Made by a program: the position numbers and the translations under genes. Of a stretch of DNA of 64,000 nucleotides, positions 36,111-49,270 are shown in pieces (the stretch's first letter is position 1; every line of letters begins with the position of its first letter). Below the pieces are notes generated by a model that was given only the letters and a program-made list of their open reading frames with translations, was not told the origin of the DNA and ran no database searches. The stretch comes from Cymbidium sinense (lineage: Eukaryota > Streptophyta > Magnoliopsida > Asparagales > Orchidaceae): the NCBI GenBank assembly GCA_021442155.1, contig CM038220.1:74635817-74699816 (forward strand), in the 5' to 3' direction.

Positions 36111-37370
36111 GAACTTGAGTAGGAGAATAAATGAACCCAAAGTTTTACGCCCTTTTCATTGCATGAACCATCAATTTATCTCTCCCAAGATGTTGGATAT
36201 CGGTGATAATCCTCTTAATACCTTTAGACTCATAAGATTGATAGAAGAACCGGATCAATCAATATGCGACGAGATGCCATCACTCTTTGTAGTAACATAT
36301 AGATGGTTGTGATCTGTTCCCAACATAAGATCTTCTTTGAAAAATATGATTATTGGGAGATTTTGAGTTGTAATACTTCAGTCAGGCATTTTTCAGCAAA
36401 GTAAGCTTCATAACTCTCCAGATCTTTGAGAGCTATCAAAGTTTCTCGAGGTCTTTTGACATCAAAGAGCCTCATACACACTCAGTTGTCGAGATCTTTC
36501 TAAGATGTGATAGAATATTATAATATCTTTTAAGCTTGATTTAGGCTTTGCTAATTTCTAGGAATAATATCCTCGTTGACTTCAATTTTCTTGCCTTTGT
36601 CTTTATTTTCATTTTCCTTCTTTGATGAAGGTGGTAAGACTTTACCACTTGAACGAATAACTTTGTCTTTTCATTCTTCGAAGGCGGTTTCTTCAAATTC
36701 TCTCTTCTTATTGGAAGATTGGCCAAAGGGTTAGACTCATTTTCAATGTCATACGTTTCATACATGATGATATCGATGAGTCTGACTCTTCCCAGTCGAA
36801 AAAATATAGATCTTCATCTGAATTGTTATTATCTTGTTGAGTCATTAAACAAAATTAGGCTAGCTCCTCGAGCTCTTCTTGCTTTCTTGATAAAAATTTT
36901 GAGGGTTGGTGAGTTTCGACATTTATCAGATCTCAGCTTGATGTTGAAGAATATCGACATCAGATGATTGACATGTCTCTGGATAAGTCACCATTATCTT
37001 CTTCATCGATTGACAATGAAGTTTAGGCATGAAGTCTGCAGCTAAATGGTTTCTTGCCGGTGGTGATACTCTTCTAGATTGTTAATGATCTTTTGAGTTG
37101 TAGTTCTCTTCTTGATCTTCTTTTCTTAGCCGACTTCTTTGATTTATGAGGCTGCGTTTGGTAGTACTTCTCATGTGTGAAGTAGCCTTATCAGTCAGTG
37201 AAGCCCAAATACTTGGTTTAGGCATCTCTCTTAAATCAATATAGGTTCAAGTGGTGATTTCCACTTAACCCTCGGGTCATCTTTTAGCTGCTTTAACATC
37301 TTCACGCTCTTTTAGACTACTATTTTGCCATTCTTGATCGGTGATTTCTCTTTGTTGGATGTTACGGAAG
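36111..37370 (-). other. Gag-protease linker of element A
   Basis: Contains a 74-codon minus-strand frame (36541-36765: YDIENESNPLANLP, then Lys-rich) that looks like an acidic/basic linker of a gypsy polyprotein. Nothing else can be identified. Confidence 0.35.
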
Positions 37371-40080
37371 AGGACGTAATCATCCTTGTAGACTCTCTTT
37401 TAGGATTGACTAGAACACTTGCTCGGACGTGTAAATTCACCTCGTTGATACTTCTTTCTAGCCAATCTTTGAAAACATAACAATCTTCAATAGGGTGATC
37501 ATTCGATGATATAGGAATAGTTTGGATTATTGACTTGATCGACTTCTTGAGCCTTTTGATTTAGTAAGCGTAAACCGGCTTTGATTTGCTTGCCAAAATA
37601 ATTTAGCCACACTTGTCCCTTCTAAAGGGAATATTCTTGTTCATCCTTTCTTTAAGAGATGGCCGCGTTAAACTCATCATCTCTTGTGGTTTGTTTGGGC
37701 CTCCCCACCACTTGGAAAAGTCGAGGTTTGTCATTACCTCTAGTACCAATTTTGGCTATGGATTAGAATAAGCTTTTTACCCTTATCATCATTGTACATT
37801 GCTTTCCTTTATCCATTGTATATCACCCACTTCACCATTTGAGCTATAAAGCGTGTTTCATTTCTTCTTGAGTTTGAAGGTTTGTTTCTCTTTGCTTTAT
37901 TTGCATAGACTTCAAACTTAGGGTGATTCAACTTTTCAAATTTAGCCACCTATCGAGCAAGTCCGAATGTTGCAATCGGCGCATAGAAATGGTGTTATTT
38001 TATCATCCATATTGCCATTAGCAATTAGATTGCATGTTCTTCTTTCAATTGTTGCTCGCATTTCATACTTAGGTTACGCCAATGACTTATGAATTTCGTC
38101 ACCGACTCATCTTTCCTTCTTTTCAACAAGACAAGGTCAGCGATTGTGATTTTCTCGGTTGCACTGGTGAACCTTTTCACAAATATGATCTCCAATTCAG
38201 CAAATATTTTAATTAAATCATTTGGTAATTACATACCATTGGTGAGGTCAATTCTTAATGAATTGATGAGAAAAGCGATGCATCGTTCCTCTGTGTTACC
38301 AGTAAATTGGGCGGATGTTGCTTTGGATTACCAAGCCATTGAAAGTATTAAATTTTGGTAAGTAACCTTTGGGTATGACACTTGGTCATATTGGGTAAGG
38401 CGACTCACCAGACTTTTCGACTGCTCGAGGCTATGGCCCTTTATCTTTTCATTGATTATTATTTCTAGGCGGCGGTTATTCTGTTCGGTGTGTAGCTAGA
38501 TTTTGAATTATCGGTTGGAGAGGTGTTTGGTTAACTTCATCCCTTGCATTCATGGCATGTGTAGGAGCTTGAGGTACCATAGTGGTAGTGTATAGAAGTT
38601 GCATTATTAATTATTGATTAGCGGAAAAATAGGTGATGTGATATTCTTATTCTATCTCCATCATGATGTTCATTTGTACCATCATATCATTCATTTTATA
38701 GTGCAATCTCCTTATCTTTGCCTCCATTTGATTTGCATTTCTCTTTGCTCTCTAGCTAGCCATGGCGTCAATCGATGAGCTCTTCTTCTTCTTATTTCTT
38801 GTTGTTACGCTCCTTGCTCATTTTGAGGGGAAGAACTTGATTGCCTTCTCCTTGTGCATTTTAGAGAATTGTTGTTAGGGTTATCTGGCGATTATAAGCG
38901 TGTACGGTGATCATTTCTGGTTCAACCATATAGGCCTTTGACACCCATGATTTCTTTCTCATTTTTTGATCTTCTTCTTCTTCTTGAAGATCGAAGATCC
39001 ATCCTCTATGAAGACTCTTCTTCATAAGCGTCAATTGAGTTGGGTTCCACGAGTTCATGTTGATGCGATGGTCTTTGGTAGAGTTCATCTATATCTCGAC
39101 CATATAGATATTTACTTCATAGAATCTTCTTCATTATTTTCTTCGCACATGAATTTATTCGATTTTCCGGTGGATCTGGTTCAATGTATGGAACAAACCA
39201 CCTCTTATTAAGGACCACGATCGTCAACCTTCTCTTGTAGGGGTGGCGATGGATGGGATCCCCAGAGGATTCTCTCGGTGTCGACCATCATATCTTTCAT
39301 CATTGATATCCCTTCTTTTGGGTATCCACTTGATGAGTTGATTTTGAGGATTTACGAGTATATGTATCAGATGTCACACCCCTTCTATTACTCAAAGTTT
39401 CATTATGGGGCATTGGCCTCCATATTTGCTTACCCTTTCATGGGACCTTTCGGATTCTTGGGCACGAGGTCCAAGTGTCACGCTCCGATGCTCACCATAG
39501 AAGTGTTGGGCTCGTGGCGATTACCAAAAGAGATGAAATTTTTTGGTGGAGCTTGATTTTCTCTCACCCAGCCTCAAAATCTTCTTTTCATTAGGCCTCT
39601 GTCTTGGCTACTTTGAGAACTTTATGTATCTAGCGGACAATGTTTGGTATCTCTCCTTTGTGGTGGTGGAGCTTGGCGTGGTTGGTTCGAAGGATTGCTT
39701 TATTTCACAGTAGAAATTCCTTTTACCCACTTTAGATTTCAAAGTTGTTGTGGGTAGGAATACTTCACTTGATTATCGCTTGTTGCTCTAGTTCAAAGGG
39801 GATCTTCAGCCTGAACTTTCTCCTTCTTCTTCTTGGTTAATTTACTTCGATGAAAGCTTCATGATCATGCTTTCGGTACAGGTTCAATGCACGATGGTAC
39901 CGAGGAATTAAAGACAGTTTGTCCCTTGATGATTCTTTTCATCACGGGAGCTTCAGATTGACCTAGCCTCTTGAAAATTGAAGTTCTCTGTTGGGAGAAC
40001 TCCTTGACGTTGGTTGAGCGGTTGGCACACACATGGCTAGTAGGAGTTTGACTTGAGGCTGACCTCAGATGTACCATGGG
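37371..40080 (-). pseudogene. Gag of element A (fragments)
   Basis: Three islands on minus. 39865-40077 is a plausible N-terminus (MVHLRSASSQTP, QRTSIFKRLGQSEAPVMKR). About 38075-38205 reads ELEIIFVKRFTSATEKI, IADLVLLKRRKDES, VTKFISHWR, the core of the Retrotrans_gag domain. About 37400-37510 reads DHPIEDCYVFKDWLE, the late gag segment. Sequence between them is broken by stops. Gag would form the particle shell; this copy cannot. The core island is the most certain of the three. Confidence 0.72.
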
Positions 40081-40434
40081 TGGTACTTGAGTTCAGCTAC
40101 GATGGAGGAAATTTAAGCTACCAAATTGAATGGTAGCCCAATCTCCGGTGTTGATGGCGTTGTTGAAGATGTTTGCACCATGACTAGTTGAGCGTGAAAG
40201 GAGTGCTTTGTAGATCCATTTACAAAGTGAAAGATGGGGATTAGTAATTAGCAATTATTATTTCACCCATACTTTCAAGATGTAGAGGTACACAATAATG
40301 GTGTAATAAGATATACTCTGGAATGATTCATTCTACATAGAGCCTCAATTTATTACACTTAATCATCATTTTTTATTTTGAATTTTTAAAATTTTATTAC
40401 TACTATAGCACATATACTAGCCAAAGATGGAAAG

Positions 40435-40457
40435 AGAATCTTGTCCCAGTCGAAATC
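40435..40457 (-). other. Degenerate primer-binding-site position
   Basis: Directly inside the 5' LTR edge (40458). The minus strand reads GATTTCGACTGGGACAAG. A gypsy element would have a tRNA-complementary PBS here starting TGG. I infer a decayed site, possibly a GGCGCC-containing one with short deletions. The tRNA cannot be assigned. Confidence 0.35.
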
Positions 40458-43400
40458 TGTGGGCTCCAAAATTCACCATAGACCTCTTTGATGAAAGAGT
40501 GGTTTAAAGTGTTGGTGTAATTTTAGAAGGTAGATGGAATAGTAGATAAGACACTTAGATATTTCACCTCATTTGGTGAGAACTTTAGATCGGTTCCATG
40601 TTTCTATAGGTAAAGCCCCATAGTTAATTACCCTCAATAAGTGAGAGAACTTTGATTAAGGCTAGTCATTAGATCGCTGAATCGTGGCGCATAATGCGAC
40701 ATGTAGAGTTTCAAAATTTAGATTATGAAATTCATCATTTTCTTAAACCGATGGTTGGGGAATGATGATGTGCGATCTAGATCCCATGGTTCCGTCATCG
40801 GCGGTCGCGGTCCACAGTCTACTTAGTGGAGGTAGTCGACAACGGAAGGATCCTCATCGAACATTATTACGTCCAAGAAATCTTGTAGATGGTGTTTGTC
40901 ACAGGAGATAATCTTAAATTCACCTTACGAGGGGTTTTTCCACAAGTATACCATGATTCACAACTCAAACGAAGCGAGCCATTGGGGAACATCTGAATAC
41001 ATCGTGATCGTAATATAATGGAGCGGTGCCGAAACCACCGTCGAGGACTCGGTTTATCTTGCTTCATGGCCAAACTCAGCCGCGTCGGAGGAACGGCCAC
41101 ATCACTAGAGATTGATTGAGAGTGAACATAGCAAAACACTTGATTTGACATTGGCTCCTTTGAGCTATAGTTTTCTTAATTTGTCACCCTCGACAAGCGA
41201 TTCTGAAGGTGGATAGATTGAGTTTGATTTAAGTTTTTAATGATAGAATTCCATTTAAGTTATTTTAGATTGATATTTGATTTAAAAAAGTTGATTAATT
41301 TGAATATGTTTAAGAGTTTTAGATCCTGTCAACTCTATTTAATATTAAGAGGATTAGATCTCTTGTCACGGCGAATCAATTTCTCGAGATATTCACTTAT
41401 TTGAAACTCTTATTATAGGTTTTAGGTTTTGTTACTGGACCCTGGACTAAGCAGGGAAGCAACTTGCAACATCCTGACACTTGAATTTAAGCATTCATTA
41501 TTATAGTGTGGGGACCATCGGGTGTATTTAAGACTTTATGTAATTTTTTATTTTTAATTATGAAATTGATTTGATTTTTTATTTAATTCCAATTTGCTTT
41601 TTAGACATTAAAATTTACACTTGAAATTTCTATGTCAGAACGTGAATTTATAACTTTGTTAATTTCATCTAATTAATGAAATCATTGATTTTGAAAATCA
41701 TAATTAGATGAAATTCTTGATTTTTGATTAAAAGAAGCCTATGATTTTTTAAATTTTTGATTTAGTATTGCTATTTATAGATTTTGATTTAACATTATAC
41801 ATTTTACAAGGATTACAGTCTGGCGAAGAAGGCATTTGATTATATTGCAGTTTAACACATGACACTTGTTTACTTGTTGAGTTTTTTTAAATTTTTCCAA
41901 CTTGATTAGGCTCAATTTAATGATTTTGATAGATTATGTCGATTTGATGTTTACTTTTGTTTACTTATGATTATTAGCTAGCATATAACCTCCATTCATA
42001 TTTATTAAACCCAATTTATTCATCCTTAGATTTTGAATTTATTACAAGTTTATTATGAGTTTAGCTTTAGTCCCCAATTCCAATTAAAGCTTTGATTTTG
42101 AGGAATTTATAAAAGGAAACTCTATCTTCAATCAGCCATAGAATTTATTTAGTTTGTGAGTTTAATATTAGCCTCTCAAATTTACTTTAATTTTAAATGA
42201 ATGTTCTATTCTTTTCAAAATTTGCTTTAAAATCTCCTCCCTTTTTTCATTTGGCGTTATAAAATTCTTTTCATTTAGCAGCTCTAAGTGACTCATTTAC
42301 CTCCTTTTTTCTAAGTCAAAGATTTGACACAATTTGATAGCCTCCGGCATCATCCATGTAGGGGATGCATCGAGTATTTTGCTTACTCGATACTTGGCGT
42401 AGAAGTGGTGTATCTTGACATCATAGTTTCATCTCGTCGCACCATGTTGAGCACGACGAGGCCTTTAAACTTGAAAGAAAGCATATACAACATATATTCA
42501 TTTCCCCCTCTTTTCTAAGTCTAGAATTTAGACAAATTTCGATTTCGTCCAGGTGTGCATCGTGTTTTTTAACTCTGATGCATACTTGGCGTGCGGTGAT
42601 GTCTTGACCGATTTTCATCTCGTCACCTCGTTGAATGACTTTAAACGAAAGAGACATATAATATATATTCCTATAAATGCAAATTAAAATTTATTCATTC
42701 ATAGGGTGGGGACATAGTGGTGGCTTTTATTGAGGTGTAATATTTCTTTGACACTATTTTTCTCTCGATAATGAAAATGAGGTCTTGATAGAGCGTTTAT
42801 ATATTCTTCGCAATCCATGTTCACGATTTTTTTTCGATGCAAGAAAGCGGGTTTGTAGGTAATTTAAATGTAAGGAGTGTGATCTGAAAGAAGAATTTGT
42901 TGATGATGTTCTTCGATTCAGCAATGAAGCAGAGTTAGAGGAAGCGATCCGAAAATCGAAGGAAGAATTCTGATATTCTTCCCGATTGTGGGCGGAAAAG
43001 ATAATGAGAGTGCGATAGAAAATTGAAGGAAGAATTCCTGTTGAAGATGTTCTTCCGATTTCGTGCGTAACAGATGTCTAAAGCAAAGGAAGCGAAAATT
43101 GAAGGAAGAATTACTGTGACGATGTTCTTGATTCTGGTAGTGAATTGAGGGGCTGCGGGATAAGGAGGCTGTGGGGCGTGCAGACGCAGTTCAGGTCAGT
43201 TTGAAGGCTGGATGGGCCAGAAAAGAGGCTGTCGGGCTGGTTTCAGGAGCTGGAGGCTGTAGTCACAGTTACAGCCATAACAGAATGGCGGGCCAGCGAC
43301 AACAGGCCGTGCACAATTTCACGGAGCTGGTGGGAGCAGGATGGGTCGAGCTTTAGGAAGGAGCTGGTTCTTAGGGTCAGGACGGCAGCAGAGGAACTGG

Positions 43401-43983
43401 GAAATGACAGGAAGAAAGGAGCAGCAGGTCGGCAAGCAGCTCAGATAGTGCAGTGGGTCAGACCAGGGACGGAGCAGGTCAGGACGGAACAGGGGCCCTG
43501 GTCGGCCAGGGCGAGTCATGGGCAGCGACGGGCTCGGGTCGGGTCTCAGGATCATTGGTGGAGCTTATCGCAGAACAGGAGAGCAGGGCGCAGGATCAGG
43601 CCTGATTTGGCAGGAATGTGACCAGAGCATTACAGCGAGTGATGCGGGTTGCACGCTGCGGGTTGGTCACTGAGCAGTGCAGGACAGCAGACCAGGACGT
43701 GACGAGACACTGAACGGAGAAAAATCAGAATTTTTCTCCTTTTCCTTTTGATTTTTCGATGGCAGAGGGTGCAGAAGAGAGAAAAGTGGGTTGCAAAATG
43801 AGGAAGTGGGAAGAATGAGAAGTCGTTGAAATTGAGGAGGAGGATGAGTAAGTGGTTATTTTTTCTTAATTTTTATTTTCTTTTCATAAAACTGAAAATG
43901 GGGGGAACCGTTGAGCATGGAGGTAATTTAGAAAAATTTTTTAATAAATTTTAAGTTTATTAAATATTTTAATGTATATTTCA

Positions 43984-44038
<55 letters not shown>
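43984..44038. repeat. (AT)n microsatellite 1
   Basis: About 25 uninterrupted AT units inside unit 1 of the junction duplication. The 3' LTR has only a short ATATAT at the corresponding place (29365). Confidence 0.95.
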
Positions 44039-44041
<3 letters not shown>

Positions 44042-44664
44042 AATCGATAATGGTGATAGCGATACGTTTACGATTGGAGGCTATTTGGTTGTGCAAATGA
44101 ATATTCATCAAATCTTGTCGTCACTTTTTTCTCAATTTTAGCATCTTCGTTTGAATTGAGTAGAATAGTCTTATTGATAGATTTGGCATTTTCCGATGAC
44201 ACATTCAATTTTTCGATCCTTTGACTTCGGTCTCCATCTTTGATATGCGTGACTTGTTACTTCGGCGTTTGATCGGTTGCTATCAAGTCTTGCAATGTTT
44301 ATATCATGACCAATTTTGACATTCACGCGATGGAAGTATTCGTGATCGGTCATTTGAGTTGATTTATGCCTGCATTTTATATTTGCGTGATTCAAATCAT
44401 CGACATTTTATGACTTAAAATTAGTGCAGGCTCATTTAATAGATTTTGATATTTTGAGTAACGTCGATCAATTTCATGAGCGATAGTTTAAAATTAATGG
44501 ATAATTAATCCGCAATAATTAGGCTAACTAAATTTTTCTTAATTTTTTTATTTCCTTTTTTTTGAAAAATAATATGGGGACGGTTGAGCATTTTTAGGAA
44601 TTTCTTTTAATAAATTTTAAATTTATTAAATATTTTAATGTGTATTTCACATGTAAATAAATTG

Positions 44665-44668
<4 letters not shown>

Positions 44669-44736
<68 letters not shown>
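44669..44736. repeat. (AT)n microsatellite 2
   Basis: About 33 AT units at the equivalent place in unit 2 of the junction duplication. It is slightly longer than the first. Confidence 0.95.
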
Positions 44737-44739
<3 letters not shown>

Positions 44740-45205
44740 GATAATTCGATAAATGCGACATGATGGCGATTATACGTTTTTATTGGAAATATTTGGTTAT
44801 GAAAATTAGATTTATTTCGAAATACGCTTTATCTCAATTTTCAAGCATACTCGTTTGAATTGAGTATGAATAGTCTTATTTGATAGATTTTGGCATTTGA
44901 AGATGATTCAATTTATGCGAATGGAGATGGTTTGACTTATATGCCTCCGCTTTGATATATGCGAGCTTTACATCGGCGTTTGATCGGTTCTATGTCATGC
45001 AATGTTTATATCATGACCAATTTCGACATTAGAGCGCGATGACAAAGTCCGTTCTGATGGTCATTTGAGTTGATTTTAACTTCTGCGTATTTCGATTTGC
45101 GTGATGTCACAAATCCTGACATTTATGACTTGTCCAAATTGAGTGCGGGCAGTCTCATTTAATAGATTTTGATATTTTGAAGCTAACGATGCAATCAATT
45201 TCATG

Positions 45206-47483
45206 AACGGTAGTTTAAAATTAATTGGATAATTAATCACTGTAATTAACTAATTTAATTAAACTTTAATTAAGCAAAAATTACTATTCAAAATTAATTG
45301 ATAATAATTTTAGTGGATTTCCCAAAAATCTTTAAAATGAGCCATCATTTGTATTTTTTTTTTTACACTTAGTTATGAATTTTGAAAATTTAGCATTTAA
45401 AATGGATTAATTAACCATTAATAATCTCGTCGCCATGGCGTGATAAACACAACATTGCGCTTTCCACGTGGCACGACGGGATTTGTTATTTAAGGTGCCA
45501 CATCAAATGTTGATCCGGACGACGGCAGAATGCATTTTTGCGTGAGCCGTCTGATCTAAGATCGGACGGCCACAATTAATCATGTGGATTAAAAGGTTAA
45601 ATTGATGAATCTAAGCATGATTAGATCCGTTCGATCACACAGTAATGGGCGATTATTGATTCTCTCGGTGACGAGGCGTCCATCGTCATGATCCGAGCTC
45701 ACTCGAGCTCGAATGGAGATCAAATCAATCCCACCCAAGTACAACACACATATAATGGTGGAAATGCGACATAGAACTTTTCTTCATAAAAGACCAACCT
45801 ATTTTAAGCTTAAGCTCAATTTCAATGGCATGCATCACCAAAGCTTATGACCGGCAATTCCAATGATTGAGGAAGCTTCATTTGGTAGAAACGAAGCCTG
45901 TTGAGTTCATGAGCTTTGATTTGGTGTAGATCGCTTGGAAGACCAAACCACGACACATAAGTGATCAGCCTTGGTCGAAGTCCCACTTTAGACGGATTCA
46001 TTTGATCATAGGTCCAAGGATGGTGTCTAATTACACTTTGGTTGCAAAATGTGAAAATGGCGATCACAGTATCCTCCCTGTTTTTCACATAAAATCGAGA
46101 GATAACATGAGGAATCTGGAAATAGAAATGGCTCACAGGAAGGAGAGGAGAGTGTCTTGGTTGAATGAGTGTGAGTGTGTTGGTTTGAGTGAGAATGAGG
46201 GGGGTATACTCCTCATTCTTTGGATTAGACGATAATGGTTGTTTTGGCTTCTTGGAGCAATGGTTATGATGGGGAGGTTAGGGTTGGCAGAGAATCACTC
46301 CATTTGGCCTCTCATGGGTGGAGAAAGGGTGGGAGGTGGTTTCCATGGCAAAAGAAGTGGGTGTCCTTGATGCCAAGTGCTCTAATGGGAATGGAGATGT
46401 GATTTCACCTCCCCATGAGTCATGGCTGACCCAACCACCCTTGTGGTTAGCAGTCCTTGGTATAAGTGGACCAATGAATGGGTGTCAGTTGGGAGGAAAT
46501 GACCAAAAGTGCAAGTGTCTTATCTCATGGGATGCCCTAGACCTAAGGGCAAAGTAGTCATTTGACTATGGATTTGATTTGGGCAGATTTGAAATGAGTC
46601 AAAAGTGGGTTAGCCCAAGTTTCAAGTGATTTGGAGTTCATTTGGTTTGATTTGGCCTATTTAGGTCAAATTGGGTTAGGTTGGGTCAAGTTGACCAATT
46701 TGTCAAATTGGGTCAAACCAAATTTTAGGGCAAGTTCACATGACTATTTGGAGTGTATTGGTTTCATTAGTTTGGTTCAATTTGCTTTGGATTTGATTTT
46801 GGCTCTTTTGGATTTATATAGGCCAAATGGGTCAAGTTGTCCAATTTGACCAACTTAGCCAAATTAGCTTAGGATGGGTGTTAGTTCAAGTTCAATTGGT
46901 TAATTGAAAATGATTGTAGGCTTTGGTTTGAATCAATTTGGATTTAATTTATATTTTGGCCAATTTGATCTTTTAGTTCAATTTGGGCTAAGTTGGGTTA
47001 AGTTGACCAATTGATCAACTTGGGCTCAATTTTGGCTTTGGTCAAGTTCAATAATCAATTTGGAATGAACTTGAGCCATTGGTTGTAATCAATTAAATTT
47101 ATGGTGTAATTTGGCTAGTTTAGGTTTCATTTAAGTTAAAGGTTTACTTGGTTGACCTAATTCAAGATAATTGATTAACCTATGATGATTATTGATTGTG
47201 ATATGAGGTTTGGATGGGCTCAGTTCAATCCAATTTAGATTGGAATTTGATTTATGATTTGGATTTGAAATTTGAATTTAATTTGAGGTTTGGTTTGAGA
47301 AGGAAAGCATGGATTGGGTTTAGGCCATAGGGTAGGCAAGTTTTCCAAGTCCACAGCATAATCTTATGGATCTAAATCTCTACAGGCTTAGGTTAAGTGT
47401 TCACTAATCACTTGTATCTTAAGAAATTAGTAATACATAAATCTGACTATGATGAAGAAGTTAAGAACTCACTCCAAAGTGGG
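45206..47483. repeat. Repeat B, inverted copy
   Basis: Reverse-complement counterpart of 12308-15500, shorter by about 1 kb. Shared landmarks: GATCTAAGATCGGACGG (45553), GGGGGGTATACTCC (46199), CTCATGGGATGCCCTAGACC (46523), dense GGTCAA/GGGTCAA words (46580-47170) and GGCTTAGGTTAAGTGTTCAC (47385). It abuts the truncated 5' LTR of element A on the left and type-C LTR sequence on the right. CCACGTGGCAC (45465) contains a G-box core. Frames at 45822-46849 are not genes. Confidence 0.68.
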
Positions 47484-49270
47484 CACACCTATAGTTAATT
47501 ACCCCTTCTTTGTTGAGAGAACTTTCGATTAAGGCTAGTTGTTAGATTTTAAATGCATAGCGTATAGTAGCACATGTGGAATAAAATTATAAATTTATGA
47601 AATTCATCATTTTAACTTAAAGTGGGTGGGTGGAATGATGACATGTCGTCTAAATAAAATGGTTTTCATCCACAGGTGTGGTCACAGTCTACTTAGTCGG
47701 AGGTAGTAATTGACTTGAAGGATCCTTGTCGTGACCATGGGTTGCATTGTCCAAATAATCTTTGTAGACAGGGGATTTGCTAGACAAGCTGTCCATTGCG
47801 AAAGGACTTTGTGCTTATCAAATATACTCTATGATTCATAACTCAAAAGGCTGAGTCATTAGAGAACATTTGAGCTACAATCGTGATCGTAATATAGTGG
47901 CACCATTTGGTGGCGACCACCGTCGAGGACTCTAGTCTTGCATCATGTGGAGCTCTTGGATGAATCACTGAGAGAGGACCGAGACGTCTTCTTGACATGA
48001 GATTATTTGAGTTTGAATATAGTGATTTATTTGACTTGACATTAGCTCATTTGTGAGCTAGAGTTTTCTTAATCTATCATCGCCAACAAATGATGGTGGA
48101 TGAGTGGATGAATTGTTTGCTTTAAGTATTTAAATAATAAATTTCATTTAGTTAGATATTTACTTAGTTGAAATTTAGTTTTATGATGAGTTAGTTTAGA
48201 GCCCAAGTATCTTTTAATGATAATATCCCCTCTAGTTAAGATTTTCAATCAACGCGGCCATCATCGGGGTAAATAGGTCTGCTTAATCATTTAGTTTATT
48301 GTTTCAGATCCTGTCGATTCTATTAATTTAATAATATAGGATCAGATCTAGATTTATATTTTGAGTATTTTGAATTTGAGAATATTGAATATAATATCAT
48401 AAATATTTTGATAATAGTTACTCCTCTAGTTGATATCTTCAATCAACTCAGCTATCATTGGGGCAAACTTTATCAACTCTACTTATTTGCTAATAGAGGG
48501 TTGGGTCTATGACTTATGTGTCACTTAAATTATTTAGAAAATTGATATCATAATAGACCTTATCAACTCCATTACAAATATAGAGGATTGGGTCTTATGA
48601 TCTACTGTAATTTAAGTTCATTTAGAAGTTGATCAGTTAGTAGACCATGTCAACACTATTTCATGCATAGGGGATTAGGCCTACTGTGATCTTATTCTAT
48701 GGAGTTGAATATTTATCTCTTTCATTTATTTGAATTAGCATTGACGACATTCATTAGCTTGCATACATATAGTCATAAATGATTGAATTGATTTCATCAT
48801 TCTTCTCCCCTCCCCTTTCTTTTTTAACCCGTGCAGTATCCTCAGACACTAAGTTAGGTATTTAGTACAAGTGTCGGGGCCCATGCGGGTATTTAGTAAT
48901 TTAGGTCATTTTATTTCTAAATTATGAGATAAACTTCATATTTATTTAATCTCAACTTAGCCTGCACAACCTTTTCAGACATTAAAATTTGCACTTTAAA
49001 TCTCTATGTCCGAGCACATGCAGGTGTTCAATTCAAATGCTTACATAGATTTTTCAAACAACTTATTATTTCTAAAATACTCACATATACTTTTGATATT
49101 AGCAAATTGATATGAATTTCGAAGCACTTGAATTCAATTGGAAGTTTACCTTATGATGCAGGCATATCAAATTAAATTCATCTGGATATTTATATGAATT
49201 TTAAGAATATCCAAGTTGAATTTAGTAGGCACTTATGAAGCATGTGAGGTTTATTTAGAGAAGTTAAGCA
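47484..49270 (-). mobile_element. Type-C LTR, right copy, part 1
   Basis: Follows 23340-25045 closely, for example CTATAGTTAATTACCC, GATGGTGGATGAGTGGATGA (48090) and GTATTTAGTACAAGTGTCGG. It lacks the first ~165 bp of the LTR. Homology stops at GAAGTTAAGCATG (about 49270) and resumes at 55738, with the Helitron candidate between. Confidence 0.78.

Larger units (their letters stand above)
25968..45205 (-). mobile_element. Ty3/gypsy Tat-like LTR retrotransposon (element A)
   Basis: A minus-strand element whose two LTR copies begin identically (TGTGGGCTCC at 25968 and 40458). They flank a ~10.3 kb internal region with gag, PR, RT, RH and INT in that order. Every coding block carries stops, so it is dead. 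No chromodomain is seen after INT. RT wording (AFGLKNTGATYQRAM, YVDD) and integrase C-terminus resemble the non-chromodomain Tat/Ogre group. The 5' LTR (right side) is truncated and joined to repeat B. A candidate 5 bp flank on the left is ACTCA, but no matching right flank survives. Confidence 0.85.
40458..45205 (-). mobile_element. 5' LTR of element A, truncated
   Basis: Begins TGTGGGCTCC and follows the 3' LTR block by block, including the tandem repeats (42310-42670), the four-copy minisatellite (42890-43130) and the GC-rich block (43130-43740). Divergence is dominated by short indels. Homology to the last ~270 bp of the 3' LTR (29883-30155) is missing. Instead the sequence passes into repeat B near 45205. 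The frames 43171-43356 and 43319-43555 lie in the GC-rich block and are not genes. Confidence 0.75.
43862..45240. repeat. ~670-710 bp tandem duplication spanning an LTR/repeat-B junction, with (AT)n
   Basis: Unit 1 (43862-44528) and unit 2 (44529-45240) share, in order, a TTTTTCTTAATTTTT start, GGTTGAGCAT, a TTAAATTTATTAAATATTTTAATG block, an (AT)n tract, TTTGGTT, TTGAATTGAGTA, and an end reading AGTTTAAAATTAAT.GGATAATTAATC. The ends lie past the point where LTR homology stops, so the junction existed before the duplication. Confidence 0.75.

Noticed and set aside
43171..43555. Frames in the GC-rich part of the right LTR
   Set aside because: Repetitive G/A-rich DNA within an LTR; no homology recognised.
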